From: Manduca sexta
Taxonomy: Eukaryota; Arthropoda; Insecta; Lepidoptera; Sphingidae
Assembly (NCBI RefSeq): GCF_014839805.1
Contig: NC_051138.1
Span: forward strand, 9,546,983 to 9,610,982
Reading direction: 5' to 3'
DNA length: 64,000 bases
Below the pieces are notes generated by a model that was not told where the DNA came from, made no database searches, and saw only the letters and a list, made by a program, of their open reading frames with translations. The translations under genes were made by a program, and so were the position numbers. This document shows, one piece after another, positions 24,488 through 36,187 of the stretch. Every line of letters begins with the position of its first letter. Positions within the stretch are counted from its first letter, which is position 1.

Positions 24488-24741
24488 CCCTTATTCATAG
24501 ACGTTTTTTATCTAACGGCCGAGTGAGGCTGTGATAACAAGTCTGTTTCTCAGTGCTGACGGCATGGCAGTCTTCGCAGTGTAGATAGGGCCGTTGTGAT
24601 TGGCTAATATTGAAATACAACAATAATAACCAATCACAACGGCCCTATGTCTATTTCTCAGTGCCGTTGGGCACTGAGAAACAGGCTTGTTGTCACAGCT
24701 TTACTCCGTCCTTAGATAAAAAACGTTTATGAATAAGGGGG
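24488..24741. mobile_element. Miniature inverted-repeat element (copy 2)
   Basis: The ends CCCTTATTCATAGACG and, reversed from the right, CCCCCTTATTCATAAACG are inverted relatives and match the element at 361-631. Long internal arms are also inverted (CAACGGCCCTATGTCTA against TAGATAGGGCCGTTG), so the whole 254 bp folds back on itself. Unlike copy 1, TTAA is not visible at its flanks. Confidence 0.75.
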
Positions 24742-26549
24742 TAAGGGTTTAAAGAGACCGAAAACTAAAAAAACGGCTTAAAAAAGTAGCTAATCATAAT
24801 TTACTAACAAAATATAGTTGTGACAAATATGGCGGAAATTGCTTTAAAATGATTATTTTTAATACAACATAAAGTTTGGTTTGTTAAAAGTTAAAAAGAA
24901 GGTAATCAGGCACATAATATGATATAAAATAATTAACATAATGTCGTTTCTTATTTATTAAAAATAATGCCAAAAATTTAACAATAAAAACACTGTAAAT
25001 CGCGATTGTCTCCAAACTATAAAACTTTTGTTATTACGTTCTTTACGCCGCGCCGACGATATGCATCTTACAAGTATAGGAATTATCGTCATAGCATAGA
25101 CGTGCGCGCATCAATTTTAATTTCGTTTTCTATTATACACTCAGCAGCGGTTCGGTAGTGTTACGTAACGTCATTGCAGGTAGCCAGTAGGCCTACGACT
25201 GATATCGATCTATGCAATCGATCCCAAACCCCGCCTCCCAAACGTAGTAAAACAAATTTGCCAAGTTATTTTGACCCTTAGGGTGGTCGACCGCGAACTT
25301 TGCTGATTGTACGTACATATTTACTACCCACTGGTCACTTTCCTTAAAAGGGTTTTAACTTTCAAGCTAGCAAATATGCATACGCTTTTAAGTACTCAAA
25401 ATTACATAATTCCTTCCCAAAATTTCAACGTTGCTAAAATGGAGGTGTTTGAAGACTTTTGTGTCTTATAATAATGAAGTAATTTATTTGTTTCAAAATA
25501 CGTTTAAATTTATTACAACGATAATTGGCGGATATTTTAGTTTTAAAGAGTAAAAAGACAAATAGAAGTCACTTGCCAACATGAGAATATATTTTTAAGT
25601 ATTTGTTTAATTTATACACAAATTGAATATTTATTAAAGAACTGTGAGCGTGAGAAGTAAAATTATTTAATATATTTTACTGTCTCTATTATTTAGTATA
25701 AGCAACTACAAAATGACAAATAAGTGCCATTATTCCTGTACACCTACGATTTTCTACTATTGTAGTTTCATTACGTGACTGCGTCTTCCGAGATTGTCTC
25801 GTGAAGTAAATCCTTTATCTTATCGATACCATTCACAAAGTTTCCACTGTAGATTTTAACTGTAACTGAATTTAAAGCCTCTAGGAATTTAACAGGATTT
25901 ATCCGGAACGCATTCTTTTTAAAATATAGCATATTACAATACGTGTTGTTTATTTTTAACCGCGTTTTAAACGAATACGACTTTAATTTCGGTGCGGTTC
26001 GAAAACGATTACAAATAAAGGGTGAATTTTTGTTTTTTGTATTTAAATAGCTTTCCGGTGGTCCAATATGTTCTACGTCATAGAAACTTTAACAGCCTAT
26101 CCTGCTTGGTTACAAGATTTGCGATCATGGTCGATAGTTCACAATATGTTTAAAACCTCATTTATGTATGTATCACATGATTAAAATTCTTTCGTTTTCT
26201 TGTAGGTGTCCTAGATAAAACAAATGATAACATAATTCTACTAATATTATAAAAAAATATCTAACAGTTATTATAAGATACTTTTTTCTCTTTACTTAAG
26301 AAACACAAATCAATGAAAAAATATATTTGCTACAAAGTGTCTCTATCTAATTCCTCTTTAATTTGATTCTGGCTATTAGAATACCACTTCACAGAAATTA
26401 CTTTTGCCGTAAAGCCCATAAGGCCTGTTTTACATTCGTAGTATTCCGAGAGATAATAAGAAGGTAATCTGATTTAAGGGTACTTATTTTAAAGTGGGGT
26501 AAATGGTATTGTTCATGGATTTACAACTTATTCACTAGTCAGCGAAACT
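24742..26549. other. Non-coding stretch
   Basis: No supported gene. A slightly GC-richer part at 25140-25310 has no long frame. The rest is AT-rich. Confidence 0.5.
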
Positions 26550-26680
26550 AATAATAATAATAATAATAAAAACGTTTATTGCCAAAATTAAAACTATTAC
26601 AGAAATTAAAAAAATAAAAACAAAACAATCTTACAAATAAAAACTAGTTTTCTTTTTTATAGGAACGGCTATACGAGCTG
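26550..26680 (-). repeat. TAA microsatellite and possible retroelement tail
   Basis: An AAT repeat of about seven units (26550-26570) is followed by AAAACGTTTATTGCC. On the minus strand this reads as GGCAATAAACG followed by (TTA)n, the look of a retroelement 3' end with a simple-repeat tail. No coding remnant is attached. Confidence 0.35.
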
Positions 26681-28928
26681 TTGAATTATCCCTATAAATC
26701 ATTGATTATACTCAGGCGATACGTAGACTATTATATCGTCGACGCCAACTATCAGAATAAATATCAAATGTTACATCTAACATCAAATAGTTACCTGTGA
26801 AATACCTATTTGCCTGAGTAAAATTATTATGCTGTGACGTGACTTCACCTACGCTTCGTCTTCAATAATGTGATATGGAATGCGATACTTCAATGGCATA
26901 AATTAATGTTATGTGACCCCACGTTACTAAAGCATATCTAACAATATAAAATTATAGTTTACACAATAATCTCCAATAACAAACTCTCTGTAATTTTGCT
27001 TTTATTGAATAATGCTGATACGATAGTTACACACCACATTTTATTTTGTTTTTACATTACATTCTGTTTACGTTTTTTTACCTCGATTAAATCCTCAATA
27101 AACATAGAAGTTTATAAAATAGCACTCCACATAGTACAATTACAAGTTGGGACGTAATATAAAACAATAGTGGTAGTCTTCGTAACATATCTAGCAAAAC
27201 TACCCAGTTTATCGTATATCCTAGAATACATTCCCGCAATTGGGGCCTCAAACAAGCTTACACTTGTATTGCACGTGTGGTACAACAGCAATGATAATGT
27301 GTGCCTCCGTGGAATCAATAGGGCAACCATGAAACCGGATACTAAGATGAGCTTCGCGATAACGTTTTGTTTTAGTTGTATTTTAAATTATAACAATCGA
27401 ATATTTCACGGTCTCATACTATTTTTTATTGATTTTTGACCTTGTCGACAATGTCTAAGAGAGTTGTATGTTTACATAGATACTTAATATATGTAGTGTT
27501 AACTGAAAATTCTAAAGAATTTCCATACTATCTCTGAGTTATCTAAGATTAGGTAGATTTTCGTAAAATGCTCCTCTTTCCACTTTACAAGACTACTTTA
27601 TAGCTTCCGAGATTTGGTAATAAGTAAACCAGAGAATGATTTTCCCCTTTTAAACATATAGTGCTATGAAATATAAAGTCAAAAGAAAGCAGAAATTACT
27701 TATATTATAGAACTGAATATACTACAGATACCAACTTGGGATTTTTATTATTCTCATGTTGTTAAACACAAAACTTAATGATGTTATTAGGACCCACTGC
27801 CCCGTTTACAATAAGCTGACATAATACTAAAGAAATGAATATGTATGTTGCCTTTGAACTTTTATTATTATGTTGAATAGCGATATTTTGCTTTTATTTG
27901 TAGCGTAGTTTTTAAGAGAAAATGAGATTTTTACCGAAATGTGGATTTATGTATAGACCATACAAACTTAAACCTAATTCCATAATGCTTAAGACTTAAA
28001 TATCTTACTACCTCTGCTCAATGAAAAAATATTTACCTTATATTATGTTGTCCCGTATTCACAATACGCAAATATTACAAATATACTGTTCCATTAATAT
28101 GAATTAATTATATTTATTTCTCCTAAATAACGTCCAACAAAGTTGACCCAAGTTACCTACTCCATTGTAAGTTGATATTATTGTTATTTAGATAGGGTTT
28201 CATGGCGGGGGTCTTCTGTTCGGTATAGTCATTTTCTTTTATGATACAAACAAGTTTTCTAAACTACGTATATTAGTTATCTGTATTACATTGACACTTT
28301 ATCTTATTTTACCTGGTATATACGATACCATTATGTAGAATATACAAAGAAAATATTACGATTTTTATTAAACACGCATAAGTTCAGAATAGCGTTTAAT
28401 ATTCATGACTGGCTTTAACCATGTTAAAAGATTTAAACATATTTCAATATAACGAATGCCTTTAATTTATTTTACACTTCATATACATCAATGTATAATG
28501 GCGGACTTATCACTAAGGCATTATCTACTAAATCAACCTTTGGGTGATGCATAGATGAAAAGAATATAGGTAGATATAAAAAAAAAATCTTTTTTATTTC
28601 CCATGCAGACATAAAAGATAAAATATTTCGAAAACATAAGTAATCGAAGTTCCGTGTTGTATTCATCAGACCGTTTGTACTTCCCTTGGGCACGGTTTTT
28701 TAATATTTACCCATACAGGAAAAAAATAACTAGCGAAGCACAAAAATACTATTTTATTTATTGGCTGAATAAATATCAAACGGAAATATTGAAACCGACA
28801 AGCTTGTACATATTACTATGCCCGTAGAACAACACGAGTGATATTTTCACAATAGAGAGACAGGTGAAAGCGAACTTATAAACTTAAAAAGATAAAATGT
28901 GGTTGTGACAAACAGTAAGGATTGCGAT
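26681..28928. other. AT-rich non-coding stretch
   Basis: No gene is supported. Frames of 70-90 codons near 27112-27439 occur on both strands and overlap each other, as expected by chance. Confidence 0.5.
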
Positions 28929-28989
28929 TAGCAGCATGGATGAACAGGCTCCGTCGTGGTTAGCTGCCGTAGGGCTGAGCATTGCAAGG

Positions 28990-29480
28990 GACCAGGGCCC
29001 TTAAAGCAAGGGCGCTCCCTAGACCCGGACCAGAGACCATTTTAGGGCACCAGTTACCATCCTATAAACCAGTAAAGCATCACCTATCAAATATTGTAAT
29101 CGGTTAAGCGTGTTATACACTGGGCTAGCCATTTTATTTCTCCGAGAGGATATAAAATAGGTAGGTCCTACGGGATATACCTATCCGCTTGGAGAGCGAC
29201 CACCGAACACAATGTGTGCCTGGTGTGTCAGTGCACAATGAAACTACTGTATTGCTCCGTAGCTGGTTTATTACTGAATGACTCGCGTACCCTCAGCTAC
29301 ATACATGTCAGTGTCACGTTCCGGGATCAGCCTGTGTATGTCCGGTTCCAACAGGCCAGCATAGTTGTGTCGACTACCGAAAGGTAATTGTTTCTCGTCA
29401 AACGACATTGTATTGGACCTCACTCCACTTACCATCAGGCGCAGTAGAGTAAGTTTGCGTGCACGTATAAAAAAACCTGG
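28990..29480 (+). mobile_element. Retroelement fragment with CTTACCATCAGG-type end (copy 1)
   Basis: A GC-richer segment ends CTTACCATCAGGCGCAGTAG ... CGTATAAAAAAA. A diverged copy with the same order of motifs (GACTACCGAA, CTACCCTCAGGTGCACTAG, CCCGTATAAAAAAA) lies at 56660-56852. Tails of this type are widespread in Lepidoptera; the parent element cannot be named. Its 5' boundary is uncertain. Confidence 0.5.
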
Positions 29481-30217
29481 GCCCTTGTTTCTAGCTTCAA
29501 CACGGGGTAGTACCATTGTCCCACAAGACAATTTTATATGTCATTATCAATTAAAATTAAGTAACCCACTAAGTGGTCGCCAAGACAAAAATATAAACGT
29601 ATTGATATCCTGAATACCGTTGGGACATAGGCGAGCTCTTGTCATTTGATATATATCATTATAACGGCCCATGTCTTTCAGGATCACGCCAACAATAAAC
29701 ATAATACCAAATTATAACAATGATATTTGTCTTTATAAATTCCTAAAATGTTTATATCGGCCATGTTATAAACTATTTATTTCTAACTCAATTTCATTTC
29801 AGTATAATTATATCTAATCTCAATGTAATAAGAAACAAAAAGGTAGTAACATAGTTGAGTAGCATCTTATAATAACTTACTAAAATTATAACAGTTTTCA
29901 GTATTTTTTCTTTTTAGCGGACGTTTATACTTTTGTTGGAAAGCGTGTTGCATATTTTTAAACCCTGCTCCCATTGCTCTAACTAAATATTTTTAGTCTT
30001 GGTATTTGAAATAAATTGAAATTTAATTTAAAAAAAAATAAAATTATATTAAATCCGAACTTGCCTATTACTTGCTAGTAAAAAGCTATTATTGACCTTC
30101 ACCAAACAATATTTTCAAAATAAGTAAACAGTTGATTCCATAATCATGAACTTCTTAGAAAGAAGAAAACCATTAATGATCAGATGTCCATAGATTACCT
30201 AGCTTCTCTTGTTTTTT
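29481..30217. other. AT-rich non-coding stretch
   Basis: Nothing recognised. Confidence 0.45.
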
Positions 30218-31004
30218 AGGGTTCCATACCTCAAAAGGAAAAACGGAACCCTTATAGAATCACTTTGTTGTCCGATCGACCATCCGTCTGTCAAGGCCTT
30301 TTTCTCCGAAACGCGTGGAGGTATTAAGCTGAAATTTATATCAAATACTCAAGTCTACTGTTCTTTGGAGCTGTGAAAAAATCAAACTTCTAAGCCAACG
30401 CAATGATACAGCCGTTTATGTCGCAAATTTTCGAAATTCGCAAAGGAATCAAAACCTACAGAGTACTTCCCGTAAACTCACTCTGAAAAAAACCGTAAAT
30501 TTTTAGTTACATCATATAATAAATTATTTTTAATAATTTTAAAGTTTTACCCCTTTCCTCATGAACGCGTAGAGGTATTAAATTGAAATTCATATCAAAT
30601 ACTCAGGTCTATAATACCTTTAGATTGTAACAAAATCAAACTTCTATGTCAACGCAATCAAAAGAAACAGCAATTGAAGCCGCACATTTTCAAACTCGCA
30701 ACTACTCGCAGGGGAATCAAAATCTAAAGGGTACTTCCAGTCGACCTAGAATCCTGGAACTTGGCATAAAGCAAGGTTTTATAGCACATATAAAGGAAAA
30801 ATTCCAAAAACCTTAAATTTTTAGACCTATGTCATTAATTTATGCTCCTCCAGCTTGCCATATTGTAATGTTATGGATTTCATTTTGCAATAAAAATACC
30901 ATAACTATGACTAGATTGTCGCGATGAGTGAACTTTAATTTACCTACAGATTTGTACGGAACCCTCGGTGCGCGAGTCCGACTCGCACTTGGCTGGTTTT
31001 TTTT
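30218..31004. mobile_element. Unclassified 0.8-kb interspersed repeat (copy 1)
   Basis: It starts with a short fold-back (GGGTTCC ... GGAACCC, 30220-30252) and ends GGAACCCTCGGTGCGCGAGT ... CTGGTTTTTTTT. The middle is an internal duplication: the 30306-30530 part, with AACGCGTGGAGGTATTAAG, recurs in diverged form at 30563-30840, with AACGCGTAGAGGTATTAAA. A shorter copy is at 54448-54739. I know similar repeats from Lepidoptera but not their class. Confidence 0.6.
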
Positions 31005-31198
31005 AATTTCGTTCCAAATACTAACTCCGAATTTCTTTTAATTACGGTGACGTCCCTCAACAATTCGATAAATGTTATAAACATACTGTTAACGTGCAAA
31101 TTTAGGTGAGGGTATTTGTAACACTTTTTGCTATAAAAACACTGAGCGTTTGACAGACCGAGTAGGCCAAACGTCGCATACAAGAGGCCGTCGATTCG

Positions 31199-31452
31199 AG
31201 GTGAGAAAAGCACTTGTCGGAAATCAAACCAACCCAATCGGCTTTTTGGAAGTTGGTCCGCTCTTTCAAGAGAAAAGATGTGGCCTCTTTTCCTCCGCTC
31301 AATCGTCCGAATCAACGCCCTGCGTTTGATGACGACGAGAAAGCGGAATTACTAGCCTCCACCCTGCAGTTTCAATGCTCGCTCTCATCCACTCCCGTAG
31401 ACCACGATCATCTTGTTGCGGTAGACACATGCGTCGAAAATAGGAACGCGAT
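31199..31452 (+). pseudogene. Jockey LINE, linker between endonuclease and reverse transcriptase
   Basis: The frame has LSEIKPTQSAFWKLVRSFKR and FDDDEKAELLASTLQ, matching the region just ahead of the reverse transcriptase in Jockey-clade ORF2 proteins. It is in a different frame from the reverse transcriptase; the change falls near a run of six C (31453-31458). Further upstream, an in-frame TGA near 31201 and other frame changes mark decay. Confidence 0.7.
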
Positions 31453-33087
31453 CCCCCCGCCGCCTATTTTGCGACCGATTCAAACAATGACCCGGACGTC
31501 GACGCGCCTCCCGACCCCCTCGCGCCGGTGACGATTGAAGAAATCGTCTCTCTGATCAAGGCACTAAATAGGCGAAAAGTCCCCGGGGCTGACGGTATCC
31601 CCACTAGGTTACTGAAAATGCTACCGGGGCACTTGGTCAAGATTCTTGCTGACATCTTCAATGCAGCATTTCAGAACTGCTATTTTCCTGAGGCCTGGAA
31701 AGAGGCAGTGGTGATAGGCATACACAAGCCGGGTAAACCCGCGTCAGAACCGGCCTCTTATAGGCCCATTAGCCTACTTAGCACGATAGGGAAACTTTAT
31801 GAGCGGATCGTCCTCGACCGTCTCAAAATAGTAGCTCACTCCCACAATCTGCTCCCTCCGGAGCAGTTTCGTAATAGGCACAGTTGTGTGCATCAGATAC
31901 TCCGCATCACGGAGCATGTCTACTCAAAATTTAAGTTAGGATTTAATACCGGTGCCCTCTTCTTCGATGTTGAGAAAGCATTCGACAAAGTGTGGCACAA
32001 CGGCTTGTTGTACAAGCTGTACACTCTCAACGTGCCCACACAGCTCGTGCACATCATACGAGAATTTTTGTCGAATCGCGGTTTCAAATATCGCGTCGAG
32101 GGCACCCTCTCCACTCGTCATACCATCTCGGCCGGAGTCCCGCAAGGCTCCGCGCTATCACCCTTTCTCTTCTCGCTATATACTAGCGATATTCCCAGAT
32201 TTAAAGACGCCCATCTGGCGCTCTTCGCGGACGACACGGCGAACTGCGCTTCACGTAGAGACCCGGAACATGTGGTGCGCTCTTTGCAGGCCGCCGCCGA
32301 CCAGCTCGGCGAGTGGTTTCGCAAATGGCGCATCACAGTCAACCCCACCAAAAGTCAAGCTAACCTTTTATATAGGAAGCTTCAGGTCGAAGCGCCTAAC
32401 GCTTCACTTAGTTTTTCTGGCCAAATCATCCCCTGTACCAATAAGTTCAAATATCTAGGAGTGATCCTTGATCGGAGGTTGACCTTCATCCTACACGTAA
32501 ATGCGGTACGCGCGCGAGCCGCATTCGTGATGGGCCAGCTACACTGGCTCTTAAATAAAAACAGTAAGATGTCTATCCGCAACAAGATCCAGATCTTCAC
32601 TACGTGCGTTAGGCCGATCATGACGTACGCGTCACCCGCGTTCGCGCATATACCGCCTGCTCGACTTAAGCGTCTGCAGGTGTTGCAAAACAAATTCCTC
32701 AGACGTGCAATCGGTGCCCCGTGGTACGTTCGCAATCGCAACCTCCACGTGGACACCGATATGCCGACCATCAGGCACTTTATGCACATGGCCAGCAGAC
32801 GCTACTTCGATAAGGCGGTCAATCACCCGAACCCGCTAATCAGGCTCAATTCTAAATACACTCCTTTCGACCGCGCGAAATGGAGAAGACCGCGTTCAGT
32901 TCTATCAGACCCAGAGGACGATATAACTCTGGCGATCCGTCTCAAGCACGAGCAGCTCAAAAAGCTCAAACACTGCACAAGACCGCAGCTCCGTCCTCGC
33001 CGTCGAGGACCTCGCCGCATCCCCCGTCCTTTCGACCCTTCTGATAATTCCGGCCCGTGTGCCGATGTAATCATGTTAGACAGTTAG
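31453..33087 (+). CDS. Jockey-type LINE reverse transcriptase (ORF2 C-terminal part)
   Basis: An uninterrupted 544-residue frame to TAG at 33085-33087. Reverse transcriptase blocks are clear: NRRKVPGADGIPTRLL (fingers), YRPISLLSTIGKLYERIV, FFDVEKAFDKVWHNGLL (first catalytic Asp), AGVPQGSALSPFLFSLY, and LALFADDTANC with the catalytic FADD at about 32224-32235, then FKYLGVILDRRL. The C-terminal part has the usual Arg-rich tail but no zinc finger I can see. Its job is to copy the element's RNA into DNA at a nicked target. The frame is open at its upstream end because the endonuclease is missing, so no natural start is present. It is GC-richer and has fewer A/T runs than the other mobile frames here, and it is the only long one without a break. 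Confidence 0.93.
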   Translation, partial: PPAAYFATDSNNDPDVDAPPDPLAPVTIEEIVSLIKALNRRKVPGADGIPTRLLKMLPGHLVKILADIFNAAFQNCYFPEAWKEAVVIGIHKPGKPASEPASYRPISLLSTIGKLYERIVLDRLKIVAHSHNLLPPEQFRNRHSCVHQILRITEHVYSKFKLGFNTGALFFDVEKAFDKVWHNGLLYKLYTLNVPTQLVHIIREFLSNRGFKYRVEGTLSTRHTISAGVPQGSALSPFLFSLYTSDIPRFKDAHLALFADDTANCASRRDPEHVVRSLQAAADQLGEWFRKWRITVNPTKSQANLLYRKLQVEAPNASLSFSGQIIPCTNKFKYLGVILDRRLTFILHVNAVRARAAFVMGQLHWLLNKNSKMSIRNKIQIFTTCVRPIMTYASPAFAHIPPARLKRLQVLQNKFLRRAIGAPWYVRNRNLHVDTDMPTIRHFMHMASRRYFDKAVNHPNPLIRLNSKYTPFDRAKWRRPRSVLSDPEDDITLAIRLKHEQLKKLKHCTRPQLRPRRRGPRRIPRPFDPSDNSGPCADVIMLDS

Positions 33088-33297
33088 GTCACTTGCGCAC
33101 CTTACGCATTTCCATAATCGGTGATGTCCCCAAAACATCTTCTCTCAGTGGCCGTCCTGAGCCGAGGCCGCCCTCAGCATGGTCACTTAAGGGCCCGTAG
33201 TGCCTAAAGCACTCACCCGCAAGACCGGTGTGTTTGTATAAGCTGGCCCTGCCAGGCTAAACGTAAACGTATGACAATAACAAAAAAAAAAAAAAAA

Positions 33298-33430
33298 CCG
33301 ACCGACTTGGTTGGTTGTTGACAGTCGTAACGGTCGGTCGGTTGGTGAAATATTTGTGAAAGTATTTACAGAAATTGACTACAGAATCAGTGATATTTCT
33401 TTTTATTTTAATTAAAATCGAATCAGTTTT
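33298..33430. repeat. Short inverted repeat after the LINE tail
   Basis: CCGACCGACTTGG and, about 20 bases later, CGGTCGGTCGGTTGG form a partial palindrome (33298-33345). The rest is AT-rich. Confidence 0.45.
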
Positions 33431-33474
33431 TAACCGACTTCAAAAAAAGGAGGAGGTTATCAATTCGACGTGAA
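33431..33474 (+). repeat. 44-bp repeat end, forward copy
   Basis: These 44 bases, starting TAACCGACTTC, are identical in reverse complement to 38893-38936. A T run follows here and an A run precedes the other copy. Similar ACCGACT(C/T)CAAAA sequence at 34253-34267 on the other strand suggests these are ends of one repeat family. Confidence 0.85.
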
Positions 33475-33696
33475 TGTTTTTTTTTTTTTTTTTGTATGTT
33501 TGTTACCTCAGAACTCGCTCATTTATGAACCGATTTGGAAAATTCTTTTTTTATTCGAAAGAATTTCTCTCCAGATTGGTCACATAAATTTTTTTCAAGA
33601 TCGCTTCGGTAGTTTGGTTTTAAAATTAAAAAAACTAGAATAATTATGTCGTCCAAGAAAACGAAATCGCGAATTTAGCTTTCCTGTGACGTATTT

Positions 33697-34112
33697 AGTT
33701 ATGTTTTTGCATTGAGTTTGGATGACTGTACTTCTCACATACTTATACATATAGCATAACATCTTTTCCCCGTGTCAAGGGTAGGCAAAGGTGTAACATT
33801 TCAGCGCGATAGTCGTACTGCGAGCGAAACACATTAGTTGTGTTTTTGCGTTGGGTTTAGTTGACTTTACTTCTTACATACATACATATATATAGCATCA
33901 CACCTTTTCCCCTTTTCAGGGGTAGGCAGAGATGTAACACCACAGCGCGATAGTTGTACTGTGAGCCAAATAATATCAGTTGTGTTTTTGCGTTAGGTTT
34001 GCTTGAATCTACTTCTTACATACATATATATAGCATCACACCTTTTCCCCTTTTCAGTGGTACTCAGAGGTGTAACTCCTCAGCGCGATAGTCGTATCGT
34101 GAGCGAAACACA
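33697..34112. repeat. Three tandem units of about 140 bp derived from a SINE tail
   Basis: Units begin near 33697, 33836 and 33978 (AGTTGTGTTTTTGCG in the second and third). Each contains CCTTTTCCCC...AGGGGTAGGCA(A/G)AGGTGTAAC, the reverse complement of the tail of the SINE at 61381-61614 (CACCTCTGCCTACCCCTTTG). The SINE tail has therefore been amplified in tandem inside another repeat. Confidence 0.7.
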
Positions 34113-34161
34113 ACTATGCCATTGAGACAGTCTATTTTTTACTAACACAAAAAAGCAAAAT

Positions 34162-34287
34162 ATAAAAATAATTTTAACAAAAATTAAACCGCCTTCAAAA
34201 ACCACTCAAAACCAAAAAATAATTTCACATAACAAGTATATATTGGATACCAATTTTGGAGTCGGTGCCTAATTAAAATTGCTAGTT
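34162..34287 (+). repeat. Long inverted repeat, left arm
   Basis: 126 bases that match the right arm (34652-34778) in reverse complement with one single-base A-run difference. It starts ATAAAAATAATTTTAAC and ends AATTGCTAGTT. Confidence 0.9.
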
Positions 34288-34651
34288 AAGCTAGATAAAT
34301 ACATTTACAAATATACGAAAACAATGTACTGCCAGCGTACAAAGTCAGCAAGTCAGATCGTCACCGGAGATAAACACATCGCCGCAGCACAGCAAATGGA
34401 AGCTATTAAGGAAATATTTAAATTTGTGAACTGTACACTACCCAAATTCTTCCCCTGTAACATATAGCTGGTCAAATGTGGGTGTATTACACTCCCTGCC
34501 TCGAAAAAAGAGGAAATAAAAAGTTGAAACACCATACATGTGCTTGGTATTACACCTTTCACTGTGTATGTTGTAGTACACGCAAACCTACTCCTTTTAA
34601 TTGATTTGAAAGAAATTTAGCTCATAGATGGACTATGCAACAAATATAGCC
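34288..34651. other. Spacer between long inverted arms
   Basis: 364 bases, of slightly higher G+C around 34350-34500. A 62-codon frame crosses it (34279-34467), beginning inside the left arm; it shows no recognisable motif, so no gene is called. Confidence 0.5.
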
Positions 34652-34778
34652 AACTAGCAATTTTAATTAGGCACCGACTCCAAAATTGGTATCCAATATA
34701 TACTTGTTATGTGAAATTATTTTTTGGTTTTGAGTGGTTTTTGAAGGCGGTTTAATTTTTTGTTAAAATTATTTTTAT
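34652..34778 (-). repeat. Long inverted repeat, right arm
   Basis: 127 bases, the reverse complement of 34162-34287 apart from one extra base in a T run. No target duplication was recognised outside the arms. Confidence 0.9.
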
Positions 34779-36000
34779 CTATCAATATGAATATTATATT
34801 ATAATGTAACTTTTACAAATAATATTATATCTATGCATTTAGCTATTCACCTAGACGTGAGGTATAGGTATATAATTTTTGTTCAAAGTAAAAAAATATT
34901 GATAGTGTTTAATATTGTGCTGGCAAATTCTTTCGTTCATTACTATGAATATATTTTTTACCACATATCTTGTCACCATAAGCGCACTATCATTCACCTT
35001 AGTTCCCAACATTAAGGGGTTAAGATAATATGTAAAACTCAATTTTATGTCCACTTTGGGCGTCCTGCAAAAAATAATGTAAGCATTCTTTGTAAATATT
35101 TTTCAAGAAATAAGTAGTTTGGCTTATGGTCTTTTGTACAGCGGCGTATTTTTTTTATTAAACACGATACCGTGAATAAAATCATAATTAATATCTGCCA
35201 AACATCGCTCAACGGTAAGAATTTTACATCGTTAACATTTCGATATCTCTCTTATTTACTTGAGTTAACTATATTCTGAAATAATACTGTACTCTATTTT
35301 TAAATACACTCATCTTATTTTTTTTTAATACCGTTATATATAACAAAATATTTAATTATTTTTAAAAACGCCTACTCAAACATGAGCCTATAGTAACAGG
35401 AATATTTGCAGTTACGCGCAGTCAGGCGCTCTTACAAATTGATGTCGACATCATTTCATCTAGGATGTGTATATTATGTACTAAGTAACATAAAATATTC
35501 TAAAATACTGTATACACTCTATGTAAAATTAAAAAACACAAATAAGAATTAAAAAATATTAACATGTGATTTGAACTTCGTCTAATTTATATTAAATGCT
35601 TTACCCTTCTGTACTAAAGGTTTTTGACAAACTACAATATTTTTAGGTAACTATGTATATTTTGTCACTCGGTTACTAAGAGTAATTTTCGGTGTTGCGA
35701 TATATTACAATAATTGGAATTTGGGTGAGGGTGGATGTTTGAATTATTTTATTACAAATATTGATATTATGGATCAATAGTCATTAGACAGAAAAATATG
35801 TTAGATTTGGTATTGCTGGCCACCATTTTCAATATTATTATTTTGGGCTCCGCTTTAAAGTCGATACCTGGACATGTTTTGGACCACAAAACGAGAGTCT
35901 AGTACACACTAGAGCCGATTTTAGACTAGCAAGTTCTCGCAGTACTTACTATATTGCACAAGAACTTTTAGACACGTTTATCTTAGCGGAAATATTTTTA
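34779..36000. other. AT-rich non-coding stretch
   Basis: No gene or clear repeat is supported here. Confidence 0.45.
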
Positions 36001-36150
36001 TAAGTTTATACAAATGGGATTTTTAATTTGGTATGGAGACAGTTTGAGACCCTGTGAAGAATATAGGTAAATATACGGCATGACTTTTATAACGGAAAAC
36101 TTAAGCCCGAAAAACTTTATAAAGCGGGCGGAGCCGCGGGCAAAAGCTAG
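36001..36150 (+). mobile_element. Helitron-like 3' end
   Basis: The segment TTTGGTATGGAGACAGTTTG is shared with 38309 onward. It ends GCGGGCGGAGCCGCGGGC, a GC-rich fold-back, then AAAAGCTAG and T. This is the typical 3' end of short Helitron-like elements. The 5' part is missing. Confidence 0.6.
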
Positions 36151-36170
36151 TACATAATATTTTCAAACGT

Positions 36171-36187
36171 AACTTTGACATACCTAA
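36171..36187 (+). repeat. Target-site duplication, left, of the short retroelement copy 2
   Basis: AACTTTGACATACCTAA here is repeated exactly at 36728-36744, flanking the element 36188-36727. A 17-bp perfect duplication is strong evidence of target-primed insertion. Confidence 0.92.

Larger units (their letters stand above)
31130..33297 (+). mobile_element. Jockey-type non-LTR retrotransposon (LINE), 5'-truncated
   Basis: The element retains the linker before reverse transcriptase, the full reverse transcriptase, a C-terminal region, a 3' untranslated region and a 16-A tail (33282-33297). The endonuclease and first ORF are missing. Loss of the 5' part is typical of target-primed reverse transcription. 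No certain target duplication was found. It abuts the repeat at 30218-31004. Confidence 0.9.

Noticed and set aside
31936..32458. Frames in other phases and on the minus strand within the LINE
   Set aside because: They are shadows of the GC-rich reverse-transcriptase frame.
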